The notes beneath the pieces were generated by a model that saw nothing but the letters and a program-made list of their open reading frames with translations, was not told the origin of the DNA and ran no database searches. Position numbers and translations under genes: made by a program. A stretch of 64,000 bases of DNA from Solea solea (lineage: Eukaryota; Chordata; Actinopteri; Pleuronectiformes; Soleidae), in assembly GCF_958295425.1 (NCBI RefSeq), contig NC_081136.1:5099811-5163810 (forward strand), given 5' to 3'. Below are positions 33,540 through 47,659 of the stretch, one piece after another. How positions within the stretch are numbered: the stretch's first letter is position 1; every line of letters starts with the position of its first letter.

Positions 33540-35248
33540 TGTAAATGATTGTTTTTATTAAAGAAATTTCAGGAAAAATGTACAAAAGCAAAATAATGTA
33601 AAGTTACAGCAATAATATTTCATGGTTTAATGGTTCTTCAAACAGTCATGTGTCAACACTGAGTTGTAAAATATGCTCTTTGCAAACAAAGCCACTCATA
33701 TGAATTTAAAAAAAAAAGAAAAGGCGAGACCAAACATTTAGACGTGAACATGAATGAACTTCATCGTTTTAAACTGTACAACTCCAAACCCCAAATAGTT
33801 ACTGTTAAACAGACAGGAAAGTGCCAGAAGTACAGCGTCTCTCAAATTTAACCGTTTCCTTTAAACATCCAACTCTACCACAGATCAAATCATTCTAGTC
33901 CTTCATAGGTTCTTCTTTTTACCATAATAGTCTTCATTTTTATTCTATATACAGCAGAATTTCACATTAAAGTAAACAAGATTAGTTTATGCTTCTTTTG
34001 TAACCAAATTGCCAATATACATAATTATATTGTCAGTCAGTAAAGTCCCGTCCATTGTTGATTTTGGTTTCCTTTGACCAATCACAGTTAACAACTGTTG
34101 CTTCAACTTTCTTCCAGTGTTCAGTCTAATCTGACTATTTTTACCTAAGTTCTCTAACACATAAATATTGCATTTTTCATTTTATTGCCTCATGATCATG
34201 TGATATCCTTCACACCTTTGGAGCTCCCGGCCATAGGAAATGAATGGAAAACAGACAGACAACACAAACACCCACAACCTCCATGACTTTGAATTTTATA
34301 TTAAAAGTAGGTGTCAGCAATGCTCCTGTAAACTGACTTGCCATTGACTATATGCACAGTCACATCATGATTTTCAATAATCCAGCCCGACTATTTCCTG
34401 TAAGCTGCCAACCAAAAGATGTTCTAGAATATTTTGCGACACATTATAGAATTTAGCATGAAATTTAAATGCATTTTTCATTTAGGCCATGTTGAATCCC
34501 TTGGGGCTAACGACTAAAACAAACTACTACTGCAAAAGTTTTCCTCCAATTTAATCGCTAAGATTATCTCACAAAGTCCAACTTTCGCCTTATCGACAAC
34601 TGACTGGACTTTAGCAGAAGATGTAAGGGATGCTACGTGCCTGTAGTCAATAGAATCCTAAACCCACAGAAGAAACCATTTGCTGTTTGCCATGTTACTA
34701 TATTAGATGCTAACGGAAGCCTGAATGACCGAGTGTGAACCCGGAGTTACAGTAGAACAAGTCTCAATCACAAATAGGTGGATCTGCCCTGCGAACCGGT
34801 TTTATCCGACCTGCGATGAAAAAACTACAACAACGACTGGACGTCCAAATATATAATTTTCTTTTGTTCAAGTGTTGGTTCAAAGGCAGAACATCTGACA
34901 TTCTACCTTTGAACCAACCTCCTTTTGCCAACAGCGATGAAACGTTGCTCAGGGTCTGCGGAGCGCTATAATTCATCTTTTACAGTGCTTCAATATCGTT
35001 CATAAATACTTCATTATTCTTTGGAATGAAATAAAATAATTTTTTTGACTTTGTCACTTAAGTTGTCTTAAAAATTGTCTTGTAAACAGAGTTGCAAATG
35101 TCTTGTCACACCCCTAGACCACAGACACTGAAACAAGGGAAAGTTCAAGGAACACTAGAGAAAGGTTACTTTGATTTAAAGGGCCATCCAACTTTATAAT
35201 CTGTATGAAACCTTATTTTATCAGAGCAAATGATGAACTTGGTGGTTT
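33540..35248 (-). other. Probable 3' UTR of TRIM gene F
   Basis: About 1.7 kb follows the stop codon with no coding signal. It ends at a minus-strand AATAAA at 33554-33559 with a downstream A/T-rich stretch. It holds the 18 bp stem-loop described at 34874-34918. Confidence 0.45.
34874..34918 (-). other. Perfect-stem hairpin inside the gene F 3' UTR
   Basis: The left arm GTTGGTTCAAAGGCAGAA (34874-34891) and right arm TTCTACCTTTGAACCAAC (34901-34918) pair over 18 positions around a 9-base loop. In plus-strand RNA one pair is a C/A mismatch. In minus-strand RNA the same position is a G/U wobble, so the stem is unbroken only on the strand that gene F would transcribe. Confidence 0.75.
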
Positions 35249-38200
35249 TCAGGTGTGTTTAACAGGGCTTATAATGAGAGGACAAGAGTTCTTGCCGTCC
35301 TGGTTTAGACAGGGGCTGAAGATTGGGTACATGCTCTCGCTAAAGGTGTCAGAGAAAGTATAGAGATGCAGACGTGCCTTTACGTCATAGAAAGAAATCT
35401 GGCCTCCATCGTAATCCAGGAAGACTCCCATTTTAGATGGGTAGGACGTTAGCATCAGCGGCAAGCGGGTTGCAGCCAGAGCCTTCACCTCGCCGTTCTT
35501 CAGCCACAAACACCAATATCCTCCCTCAGGACTCAGTTTGATCTCACCCTTGCGGCGGGCTGAAGCTCGGGCCACGCCGAGCGTCCAGGCCGTCTTGCGT
35601 CCTACGTCCACCTCCCAGTAGTGACGCCCGGAACTGAGACCCTCGCGGCCCAGGACAAAGAGGGCGGGGCTGAATCTCTTTGGACCCTCAGAATGGGAGG
35701 TCTTGCGTTCCTCGTACTTCACCTGGCGACTATCTTCAGACACAACCAGGTTTCTCTGGGCGGTGGACGAGTCTAGAATCACTTCACCTGGACAGGACAG
35801 TGCAGAAGTTATATCACTATGAACACACATCTTCTTGGAACCAAGGAAATTGTGTCTTTTAGGCCCTAAGGAAGACAGTCAGCTAATGCTCGTTTTTCCA
35901 GACTTAAAGACCCTAGCTTTACAGGTCCAGGGTGCAAGTTTATCTAATGGTGAGACCGTAGATTGTAACAAATGGAGGACTCTTCCGCTCACCCATCCTT
36001 TTCCTCAAGAGTTTCAGGAAACTACGGTGGCCTATTAAGGTCTTATTCAAAGGCTACCAAAAAGCTCGTAAACCCTCCTGAAGGTTACACACTGTTTAAA
36101 TCTAAGTAGATGTACCACAAACTATACACATGTACAGTGACGTTTAATCACTGAGGTTCAGTCTCAAGCAGTGCAACCAAGGCTTGTCAGTGCAGTAAAC
36201 AAATGGCACCATCCTCTGGACAATGGGGAGAACTGAATATCCTATCCTAAGCTTTGATTGCACTGATTGCCAACAATAACAATATCACCATGCCAACAAA
36301 AATCGTACTCACTGGAATAGTTCTGTACCTTCCGGAGCTCTGAAATACAGAAAGACAATGTTGAGTAACTCTCTCTCGGGAAATGAGTCAAAGTCAAAGC
36401 AGATGGTAGAAGACGTGCGGATGTAATCCTTGGGCTGCAAATATTCAAGACATGCGCTGGTGTCGGTTAGCTCTCCACTGCTGCCTCACTATTGATCCCA
36501 AAAGGATTAGCCGTGGCATCAGCGCAGTCTTCATCTGCAACCTATCCCTGATTTTAGTTGTACATTGGACTGTAGAGTCAAGATTCGACAGTAATGGCCA
36601 CATTTTTGAGAAACAGAAAACACCAGTTTAAATAAAAAAAAAATATGTTGAATTTCTTTCGTTTCTTATCTTGGTGGAATAGACATGAACTACAACCTTG
36701 GAAGTAGGACAGAAGTAGCAGTTTACCACTAGGGGGCAACATTTTCAAAGTATATCAATAGAATATGATGTCAATTTTGTAAATTATGTAACCATTTGGT
36801 GGAAAAGACACATGAGAGACACCAGTGTGATTGACAGCTGGGATCTTTTGTGTTTTGTCAGAATGAGAAAATAACTCTTACCTTTCCCGTACAGTCTTTT
36901 CAGCTCCTCTTGGAACTTGTCCATGAGATTGCTGACGGAGGAGCGGATGGTTCCCAAGTAAAGGTCGGTGTTGATGGTGATCGCTGACCAATCAGCGGGC
37001 TCGGGAGGGGGCGACAAAGTCATCAGATTCTGTTGGGCGTTGGAGGAAAACGGTCATGCGAGGTATGGCAAAATGAAACTTTAATGGGGAAATAGTCTAA
37101 ATATAAAAATGACTTGATTTTGCCCAGATTTATTTCTGTCTGCAAATGTAAATCTAGTATTGTGTTGGTTTGAATTAACACTCATTTTTTAATGTGTCTA
37201 TCAGCATATTTTCAACTTTAATTTCACTACAGTGGCGACTGAGGACGATTAGGCAAAATAGTATGATGTTTGTAAAACCCACAGCCACAACAAGCTGTTC
37301 CACTCCAGTCCACCAGGTGGCAGTAAGCACACAGAGAAAAAAAAAGATTTTAGCCACTTAGCAATAAGTCGGCTTTTTTTTTACCTTTTCTCCTTCAGTA
37401 AACCAATGATTTGAACGCTCACACCAAAGTCCATACAGAAAATCAACGTTTTTAGCTCAAAGGGACACAGAAGAGTTTGTCGATTGCTGGCTTTTTTTGT
37501 TAAGTTTGTGTCACATAACTTAATTCTAATGTAGAATTTTAAACCCTGATGTCACTAAATAACAAATTTAAACTTACTGACGGAGCGCAGCAGTGGATCA
37601 ACAAGTTCTGTTTGCTGTGATGTAAAATCAATGTTTTTTTCTATGGAGTTTGGTGTAAGGATTAAATGGTTTTGAACAGAGTCATGAAACAGAACTATTC
37701 TTTTACGTTTCAGTCAAAAGTCAGTGTCACCTGAAGGAAGATGACTTTGTCCTGCGTCTGAGCGAAGGCCTCCAGCTCGTTGCTCCGCCTCCTCAGCTGA
37801 CTCAGCTCATTCTCCAAACCGCGGGCGAGCTCCTGCGCGTGGCGTTCCGCCTCTCGCTGCCGCGTCGCGATCAGCTCTACCAGCTCCGCCTGACTGTGCT
37901 CCACCAGGCGCTGCAGCTCGGCGTACACCTGCCAGCTCTCCTCCAGCTCCTTCTGAGCACTCGCCTACAAGTGGGGGGCGAAGGTTAAAGGAGCAGTACG
38001 CAAGTTATTTTTCTGAACGTAAGTATGACAGTTTAGGACTTCTTGAACTCTTTGAGCGAGTGACCCATGAAAAGGACTCTGAAGCTGATCATTTAAGGTG
38101 ACAAGAGTTGCGAAGTGTTGCTTTAAAATGAATACATAACCATTATAAGCCAAACTAAATATAATATGTTTCCGACATGTAACCTGATTTGGTTTCATAT

Positions 38201-41200
38201 TTCATGGAATTGCAATCATATTTAAATAATTGAACACATTTCCTTTTCTTGAAAAATAGTGCAATTGAAATAGAGTCCACGTGGTCCTAACGTTGCCGTG
38301 ACAGTTTAGCATCAAAGTAAATATTCAAAAACAATTAGATTGTAATTAAAAATCTTTTTACACAATAGTTTTTTTTGTCTGACTGCAGCTCGCACAACCT
38401 GACAAACAGGTTCTATTTTCCTCCACTCAAGCTTTTCACAACTTCACACACACTCACGGCTCACTTAACACTAGATTTCAGGTCTGTTTTCATCTTAAAT
38501 TCTACTTCGCTGAACAAAAACGAGCACAAACAAAACAATTTTTTTAGACAAAGTTAAGTTTGTAAAAACAAAAAAAGTCATTTTGTCATTCTAGTGAATT
38601 ATTTCATTCCAGTGACGATATCATTATCTGCTCCTAATCTATAAGCAGCACTCGCCTGCACACAGCGACATTATTATTGTTTGTACAGAAACACACACAC
38701 ACACACACACTGATATTAAACCCTCTGGTAACTTTATCCTCATTGTATTTGTAAAACTGGCTAAAAATGTCACCGAGCAGGAAATCTAGTCAAACTCCAC
38801 CTGCAAATGTACCTATTTTCTTCCTCATAAAAACATTAAATAACACTAATTTAAAACACTTTACTTAAAATCTTGTTTAATTTTGTTATATTCTGCCTTA
38901 TTTAGTTGCACTTATTGTTAAGGAAAACCATTAAAAACCTCAAATATTGGTTACAACTGCAGTCAGATTACAATCTTTTCATCTGTTTGGCCATAAACAG
39001 TTTTATCTTCTGTGGTTTTTTTTGTGGGTTTTATTTTTATTTTTTGCCTCATGCTTGACGTACGTTGGCCAAACACTGGGTGTGGGAGGACGAGAGTAAA
39101 TGTTTGCACTGGTCATACTGGTTCAACAGCTTCACAGGTGCTCATGCTGGAGAAAAACAAAATGCATTTACATTTACCTCTGTGTCCTCTTCAAACAGGA
39201 GACAGAAAAAAAGGGTAAAAAAAAGGTCTTTGAAATGTGTTTTTATATTCATTCTCTATTAAATGAAATCAAAGTTTGGTAGGCAATAGGATTATCTTAG
39301 TGAAATAGTTTTCAAAATGTCCTCCTATTACTAACTGAAATACGTTTTACAATAGGAAATGTTGTTTTAACGTCCTTGAAAATGTAAAATTTGGAATTGA
39401 AATGATGAAAAATAAAAGCCTGAAGGCAGCGTTAATCCAGCTGATTCATGCAGTGGAGGCATTTTTCAAATTGTCGGAATCTGACACCGTAACTTTCAAA
39501 CATGTTGTTTGGGCTCTGAACACACACACACACACACGCACAGAAGTGACACATGCGGAATGACGCGCCGTGCAAACATTCGGACAAACAACACAACAGA
39601 AATAACAGAAACTGTTCAGAGCCAAAGATTAAAGGAGATTAGCAGAGTTGCAAATTTCATATGCAGTTATACAAGTAAAACCACTTACGACAGAACATAA
39701 AAAATTACCCATATTTCGTTGAAACCATAAACAATGACTGTTTTATTCACATTTAAGGCCACCTCTGGCTGGATTTATGTGGTCAAAACTGGTGGAAGTA
39801 TCCCTGAGTCTTCACGTCTGAATAGAACATGTTATTTTTGTTAATAAGAAGAAACAACGACGACACTGTGAACATTTAAAATGTTTTTCGTCTCCTTAAC
39901 GTGCAAAGAAAATACTGAACTGAACCGTGACCCATTGTTAGCCATTGTAAGCCATTGTTTTCAAGTTGGAAATTCAAGTTCATGACCTCGTAAATTCCGA
40001 GTCCCGACGACAAATGTATCGCGTAGATATTTTTACTCAGCTGAAATGAACGACAGTCGCTCTAAATCTTCTTTAAATGTCATTAAAACTCTTTGTTTTT
40101 ACCTTGATGACCTTGATGGACTGTTTGATCTCGTCCAGTTTCTTCACTCTCTCCTTGATCAAATGTTTCAGCTCCGACCTCCTTTTTCCCAGATTACTCT
40201 GCAAAAAGACATTCAGGATTGTTTAAAAAAAAAAAAATAAATAAATATAATCAATACTGACACAGAGAATGACTTCACAGTCCCTCTTACCATTTTCTTC
40301 TTCCACTCGTGGTCGGTGGAGACGATGTCGTGGGACTTGTGCGTGGCCTCGGCGCACGCCGTGCAGATGCATGTGTGGTCGGAGCGGCAGTAGACTTCCA
40401 GCAGACGTTCGTGCTTCTTGCAGATCTTCTCCTCCAGGTGGAAGGTGGGCTCGATGAGGCGGTGAGAAGTCAGCGACTTCACCTGAAACCAACACGAGTG
40501 AAAGAGTGAAACCCTGTGGTTTGGTGGGAAATCCAGCCACGGACTGTGATTTAAACCGTTTGTACTAATTCATTTACCACTTCAAATGTGTTGAAGTTAC
40601 CTATTTTTTATGGTTTTGTGGATCACATTCGATTTATTATTTTTTCAATATAGACATCCAGTCCAGTCATTTTGGCCAATATCTGAGCGATACTGACTTT
40701 TCACGTGTTCAAACGTTTGAAAATAAAGTCATTTTTATGCCTAAATTCAAAAGTCTGCAAAAGTGTTTCAAAATCAAGTTCGTACAACTGAATAACATCA
40801 CAGCTGAAAATTATAGCAAACAATAATACAGATTATAGTAAGAGAAATAAAAATAACGTCTAGGTAAATGAGACATTTATGAACATTACTGTGTACATAG
40901 TGTCAAAAAGTGTATTTTTCTAAAAACAAGTACTCAAATATATAACTAATAAGATGCTGTGAACAAATTAAATCTGAGAAAAGTTCTGTTTTTACTTGTG
41001 GAAAATTAAATAGTGTAGTGATTAAAAGTAACAAGGAACAATATAAGTGTTATTTAAATTTTTCCATAATTTACCCAAACTCCTTGACTATTTTTGACTG
41101 AAACTTTGTTTTCCTTTGCTCGATTTTTTGGACGTCCCCGACTTCACACGTGTGTGTGTGTCACACGTTACATAAACCTTTTATTATTTCATTTGGTTTA

Positions 41201-41828
41201 TTGGTTGCACGTGTGTTTTTATCTTGTTTTATTCACATTAAGTGACTCCAGAGGTGAACGCGTTCAGGCCTTGTGCGACACCACTTGTTACATAAGAAAA
41301 CTACAATTTACTACCTAAAACAAGTGATAAACTGACCTTTTTATGATGCCGTAGGTGATTCTCGCAGAACGACCCGGGGCAGTTCACACAAGACCTGTGC
41401 GCCTTGACTTTCCTCCCGATGCAGGCGTCACAGGGAACCTCGCCGGGCCGAGCAAACTCCCCAGCATCGGATCCAGAGAAGCCGCCGTGACTCGGGTCAG
41501 AGTTCAAGTTCAGCGTGGATCCTCTCACAGCTGCAACGGCTCCACCACCGTCTCCGCCGCCGGCCATCATCAGGCCCTGGAACTGTGTGGAGATCTCAGC
41601 CAGGACGCGGTTGACGCTCATCTCGGGCTTCTTGGAGTAGGCCTTCTTGCACATGGGGCAGGAGATCTTCTTGCTGTGGTTCCAGTAGCCCAGCAGACAG
41701 GCCTTGCAGAAGCTGTGGCCGCACGGCGTGGACACGGGCTCCACGAACACCTCCAGACAGATGGAGCATGTGAACTGGTCCTCAGAGAGGACGCGGCCTC
41801 CAGGGGAGCTTACGCCTGAGAGAGACAT
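35249..41828 (-). CDS. TRIM gene F: TRIM25-like with B-box2 on its own exon
   Basis: Seven minus-strand exons: 41337-41828, 40291-40482, 40103-40198, 37731-37964, 36882-37029, 36313-36339, 35249-35787 (1728 bp, 575 aa), all phases compatible. RING about 21-61 (CSIC, CGHSFC, CPMC). A glycine-rich linker precedes B-box1 (CDAC, RSCVNC, ENHLRHH). B-box2 (CKKH, YCRSD, CTAC, HKSH) sits on a separate 192 bp exon, unlike genes A-E. Then come two coiled-coil exons (229-338) and PRY/SPRY from about 397 (YWEVDVG, LDYDGG), ending PLIISPVKHT. Introns are larger than in the other TRIMs and the coding exons are more GC-rich. Possible non-coding first exon: donor TGCAGA|GTGAGT, exon edge 43555. Predicted RING E3 ligase, probably an older member of the cluster. 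Confidence 0.9.
37421..37656. mobile_element. MITE with inverted ends (family member 2)
   Basis: It starts ACACCAAAGTCCATACAGAA and ends TTCTATGGAGTTTGGTGT, imperfect inverted repeats. The interior (GGGACACAGAAGAG...GCAGCAGTGGATCAAC) matches the copy at 49209. It lies in the intron of gene F between the 148 bp and 234 bp exons. Confidence 0.65.
38000..40100. other. Long intron of gene F
   Basis: About 2.1 kb between the two coiled-coil exons. Non-coding, with a (CA)n run near 38690-38710 and another near 39520-39540. No nested gene seen. Confidence 0.4.
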
Positions 41829-41829
41829 C

Positions 41830-44800
41830 GGTCAGATTATCTTAAAAAAGACATATTTATTCCTAATCCTAGCTTTATTTCTAGCCTCAAAAAAACAGAA
41901 AAAAGGCGGTTTTAACTGGCCACCAACATGCCTGACATCCAGGCCGGTCGTTAACACCACCCACTACGTGTGAATCACCACAGCAGCTGTAAATTGCTCT
42001 GAAACTGCAACTGGATTTCAGGTTTTTCCCCCCCCCCACTTACTTGACTCGTTAAAGTGCATGCCTGAATGTGCTGGGACTAAACATAAACTGAAAGAGA
42101 GAACCACAACACTGTGTGACACCGTGTTCTTTTGTGAAGAGACTAAACGACACACCCTCCCGATGAACCTTTAAATGTCTCAGGTCGATTATCTCAAGTG
42201 AAATCTGATTTTGAAAAATAGTCCCTTTATCATTTCGTCCGTGTGCCAAAATCCCAGATTTTAGTGATGGTCACGCAAGGCTCAGTCTCATGAGAACATG
42301 GCTACTAGAGGACAAGGAGTAACAGATTATACCCACTAAACAAGAGATTTGTGTAACAAAACCCTGCTTGCTAAGTCTACCATATCTTAAGTATTCTTTC
42401 TCCACTTTATCTCACCATTTTCTGTCTTGGAAATTAAGTCTGTGTCATATTAGAACCTGCTTTTTCCCCACTGCACCAAACTCCATAGAGAAAATCATCA
42501 ATTTTAAATGTGGGAGAGTTTAACGGTTTACAAACTCACTTTATCAGGAAGAAAAAGTCCTTTTAACAACAAGATAAGACCGTCAACAGATATTAATGAT
42601 GTAAGCAGGTATAGATTTTATCAGGTGAGTCTTTTGATAAGTGGCTGAAATCTCTATTTGTTTGAGAGTGAGAGTTCAGTGCGTCCACATGTAAATAAAA
42701 ACTAGAAAAAGATTGTATTTCATGTAAAACATACTATTTTCCTCTCTTCTTTCTCTTTTGTATCTATAGAAACAAGACACGTCTTTGGTGACATTTTACA
42801 TCTTATTGCATCCACACATGTACTTACAGACCAAATGTTTGGATAAATATCACCTGTAACTTGAGTGAAAGCACAAACCTTTACTGTATTTTTGATCTGA
42901 TTTTAACATCTCATATCAAAGTTACGGAGGTAAGTGACAAAGACATTTTTTGTCTTTTTTTGTCAAAATCTCCACCACTGAGGTGTCGCTCTCTCTCTCG
43001 GGACAGGAAGTGTCTTTAAACGCACCATTCTGTCCAGTGTGGGTGAGAAAAACTATGTGTGGAATGTTGAAACTCAGGACCTGCTTCAAGTTTGAAAGAA
43101 AACACAGCACAGGCTTTGACTCCCCGCCATGTTATGTTAATGTTACTTTTTTAAGGCTCTAATTATCCGTCTGTTTGAACCAGACAGCAAAAAAACAAAC
43201 TAAAAATGTACATTTATGCTGGTTTTTTTTTTGTTTTCACCTTATTTAACAGCCACTTGCGAAGTGAAATTGACTAAAAATGAAACACATAAGCCATTTT
43301 TAAAATACATATTTAAAAATGCTCTCTGCGTGAAGTTCTCATAATAATGTGACACTGGAGGTGTTCCTGAACGCCTCCACTGTGAATGTTCAACCTTGTC
43401 TCACAGTGTTTCTAACACCGGGGGCAAAGTTCAGTAGACGAGTGTTTCTCTAAACATTCACACAAAAAAACCCCAAAACACATGAAAAGTAGAAGTAGTG
43501 ATGATTGTTATTTAAGAAAAAAAGAAGAGAGTAGTAAAATAAAGTGGAACTCACTCTGCATGTTTTCCTCTGACGTGTGAATCCTTCACTTCATGTACTT
43601 TGCTGTGAGTCACATGCAAACAGGTGCTCGGGGAGAAAATCTTCCTGGAACCTGAAGTGGCCCCTCCCACTCTCAGTGTGACACACCCAAACGTCCACAC
43701 ACACTCTCTGTTTTCTCTACGGCTCTGCTGTGTGGATATACAAAGCCCCCGAATCCAAAGGCTGTGTGTTGTGTGTTTTCGCCATTCAAATAGAACTGAA
43801 TTGACTCAAGTTTCTGGTGTTTCTGCCTTTATGATTTTTATGACCATAAAGGTCCTGAAATTCACCCGACAAGAGTCTTAAATGTCACAGACCTGGTTCT
43901 AAAGAATACACACAATCATTAAACTTTGAACCCACATTTATTTCAGTGATGTGTATTTTAGCAGCTTTTATAATCGCAAAAGCCATAAATCAAGTGTAAC
44001 TGCAAGAGGGTGGTACGACTTTTTTTTTTTTTTTTTAAAAAGTACTAAACATTTGACCTTTTTTGTCAATAAATCTCTATAGGTGTTGTTGAACATCACG
44101 TATGTCTTTATTATAAAAAAGTTTATAGAAACCAAATGAATCACTCACGCGTTGAGTCCGTCAACGTGAATCATGACCATGTGCACAAGCCTATATGCAA
44201 CAAGCTTATGCTATGATCGCATATTTGCATTAACAAACAGGTGAACGGATGTACCTAATAAAGTGGCCTTGAGTGTAATTTTTATGTTTTCTGCATAGAA
44301 AGGTAGGAAATAAATAAGCAGATATGAACAGAAATATATAAATACTGGGTTAAGATTGTACATATATGTAAAAATACAAACTAAACCTCAAAAAGTAGCA
44401 AAATAGCAAATTTCCATCAGCAAATTTATGATCCTGTGTTTGTACCACTGAGTTGTTTTTGGCACGTTTGGTCCTCCATACAACAGGAAGTTAAAAAAAA
44501 GGGGGGGGGAAAAGCGCGCATTCAGTCCGCATTAATTTCAAAGTAAAACACACTGGATTAGCAGGTGGATACGTCAGAATTATGGACTAATATTATTTAA
44601 AAAGCTACAGTGACTAAAAACATCAGAGGTAAGACGCTATTTATGATAATTGCAGTTTGAAGTGAACGTTATTTTTGCTGTTTGCGTGAATGTCGCTCTT
44701 TAAAAGCGATGAAATGTTTGTTTGTTAGCATGATTTAGCTTAGCTCCGTCTGTGGCTATGTTGTGCTACATGCTAATTCTGTTGCTTGGCGTTTGAAGTG

Positions 44801-45128
44801 AGTTAGTGGTGCCTTGTGGTTACAGTATTTGGTGTAAAGTATAATAATAAGTATTTTCTGTGAACTTGGCTCATTTTTGGAAACAGTTTTTTGCAATTTT
44901 TTTGAAGTTGGCTGTGTTTTACTACATGCTAATTTCGTAGCTTGGTGTTTTGTGAAAATGATTGAAAATATTTTAGTGGTGCCTTCTTATTTTTAGTGAA
45001 CCCGGCTAATTGCTGGAAATAATTCTTGTTTTTCATAATTGATATTAGTAAGGGTAAGGGTTTAATAACTTTGGCAAAAAAATAAATCTTTATTCACCTA
45101 AAATGTGTTATTAAAACTGCATTGAAAT
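41830..45128. other. Upstream region of gene F and gene-poor DNA
   Basis: It holds a possible 5' non-coding exon of gene F ending at 43555, one isolated MITE end at about 42471 (TGCACCAAACTCCATAGAGA), a G9 tract near 44505 and A/T runs. No protein-coding exon supported. Confidence 0.35.
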
Positions 45129-45129
45129 A

Positions 45130-45412
45130 GGGCCAAAATGATGAATCAATTATTAACCTATTAGTAAATTAACCTCCAACATCTTGATAATCCAGATGAG
45201 TGTATTTTTTAACGATTTAAAATGTATGTTAATATATCCTTAATTAATTAATTAATTAATTAATTAATTAATTAATTAATTAATTAATATATTCTGGTTT
45301 CTTTGCACCATATAGCACATAAATCATTAAAACTGATTTATTTTGGTTTGTGGACAAAACAAGACATTTGAGAACACCAATTACTCAATTAATTAGCCGT
45401 AACTAACAATTA
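45130..45412. mobile_element. Short hAT-like DNA element with (TAAT)n expansion (copy 4)
   Basis: It has ATGATGAATCAATTATTAACC near the start, TTTGCACCATATAGCAC and TTTGTGGACAAAACAAG inside, and AATTAGCCGTAACTAACAAT at the end. A run of about 12 TAAT units (45241-45290) has grown inside it. Confidence 0.5.
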
Positions 45413-45414
45413 TG

Positions 45415-47655
45415 AAAAATTACAGAGTTTTAATATGTGGTGAATGATTTCAGAGGATAAATGATTACAAACATCTATATTAATCAAATAAACTAGTGAC
45501 TAAATAATTTTTTGCTGCACAAATGAGTTTAGCATCCATTTAATTTTACCTTCCAGCCACCTGCCTGTCATAAAAACTCAGCGATACTGTCTTTTATTTT
45601 TGCTTTGCATGTTTTATCTTAAATGCATGATATGGGTAAAATACTCAGTGCTAAATGTTTGAATCTGCAAATAAATTCACCAAAACGAGACTGTAACCTG
45701 TGATTTAGGGGCATTTCTTTGTGTAAGTGAGACATTCAGGGTCAGACTGATATAGATATACAGTGCGTGTCAACCGTTCAAACCATAGTAGTTGCATTTC
45801 TTTATCTCCACCACTAGTGGGCAGCCTTTGCCTGTGCACTGACAGGAAACAGCAGCTTCTGCAAACTGACACTTGACATTCATATTGCATTTTTTTTTAC
45901 CCCATACAGTGGCCGATGCCGTCGTCCATGGCAACGACACAGCAGCACAACACTGGAAATGTCCTTTATTTCCTCGTGTGTGTGTGTCATGCACCACACA
46001 CCGCAAAAACATGCGTGAAATGATTAAAAACAACATGACCATAGACTTAATTTCTGCTCCTGTGAATAACAGGAGCAGCAATAACAGCAAGTCAAAAAGA
46101 GAAGACTGATGTCTTTACGCTGTAGTGTTGTCAATAAGACACTGAAGGGATGATATTGATCCTCCTCACTTCCTGCTAATGTCACTGTAACTCTATGTAT
46201 GTGTTGCATGTTATAGATCATCTTACACGTCTCAATTTCCCTCCGAGTGTGTGGAGCTTCACATGTGAACAGCACGGTCAAATAAATATCACATTGCGAT
46301 GCTTTTCACTGAAATTGACATGATTCATAATTGACGCAAGTGGTTTTTTTTGCACCTTAACTGTCATTTTTATGTAAAAGAAGTCAAAGATTGGACCCTT
46401 TTTTTTTTATCCCAAATCCTCTGTGTGTTGTGAGTTACAGAATATCTTTTGTCTTAATTTTCCCTCATTTTCTTTCGGGAAATTGACAAAAAAATCACAT
46501 TGCGACTATTTTGACTGACATTACGACGTCAAAAGGATTCATAAGTTGTAAAATTACCATATTTTGGCATCTTAACTGTGTTTTATTCGGATAATACACT
46601 TGGTCGTATTGCGACACGATTATTTACGCATCCATTTCCAAACCCGGCTTAATTCTTCATTTTGTGCGATTTTGTTTGCTTCAGTTTCCCTCTGAGCTCT
46701 TTTGTTATTGAAATTATTGTCTTATTTTATCCTCTTTTATTATTTGGAGTGGACTGAGACAGATTGATCATCATAGTAGTAGTTGTTGTTGTCGTTTGTT
46801 TTAGTCATCATGTCCGTGCACACGTGCAGGCTGATGCTCTGATATTCAGTGCAGCCCCACAGAAAAACCCACTGCAGCAGAGAGATTGTGTCGCATGCTG
46901 TTGAGGAGCTACAGTTTCTTGTAGAGTGTAGAGTGGGGGATTCTGCTTTCTCTTCCTGTCGCAGTGTCTGTCAAGGTAAAAATGTAAGCCCTCCCCTCCT
47001 CTCCCTCCCCCTTTCCTCTCCCTGTCTGCCATCCACCTCTCCTTGTATCATCTATCTTTTCATCTTTTTTGTTCTTTCTCATTTAAATTTTCCACCATCC
47101 TTTCCAAATATTCTCTTTCAGGTTTATAAATAGAAACTAAACCCCTCGTCTCTCTTTTCTCTACATCTTTTCCCCCCTCTTCTCCCTCTCCCTCCTTCCT
47201 TCCCTGCAATCCTGCACTTGAGCAGAGTCTCAGCAGGAAGCTGCAGTTTATTTCTGCACACCGCACCTAACGAGCAGCTCTCCCCCCCCCCCCCCCCCGC
47301 TCGTCTTCCCACCGTGGCGATTACTAAGGAAACGCTTTATAAATAAAAACCGAATTCTTCCCCTAGCGAAATTGTGACAACGTGCGATTTTCCGTCACGC
47401 GTCGCAGCAGGGAGGAGTCACAATATGTCGACTGTGGTGAATTTGCCTTTTATGTGGTAACTGCAGAATGGGGGGAAAGTCATCAATATTTCAACTCCAG
47501 TGACTTGCACATTCTGTCCAGAGTTGTTTTGAACGACCACAAGGGGGAGCCTGCATCTTTCCAGTCATTCCAGGACCTCATGATTTTAAGATTCTTGTTT
47601 TTCACTTCACTTTATAGATGTTTATCTTTTGTAATGACATTGTTGCATCAATTTA
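45415..47655. other. Gene-poor stretch
   Basis: No coding exon I can support. It contains a pyrimidine-rich block near 46985-47220 and a C17 tract (47282-47298). Open frames here are short and without motif. Confidence 0.35.
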
Positions 47656-47659
47656 GGAT

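Noticed and set aside
46808..47312. Overlapping open frames around a pyrimidine-rich block
   Set aside because: They are low-complexity frames on both strands of a CT/GA-rich stretch without any domain.
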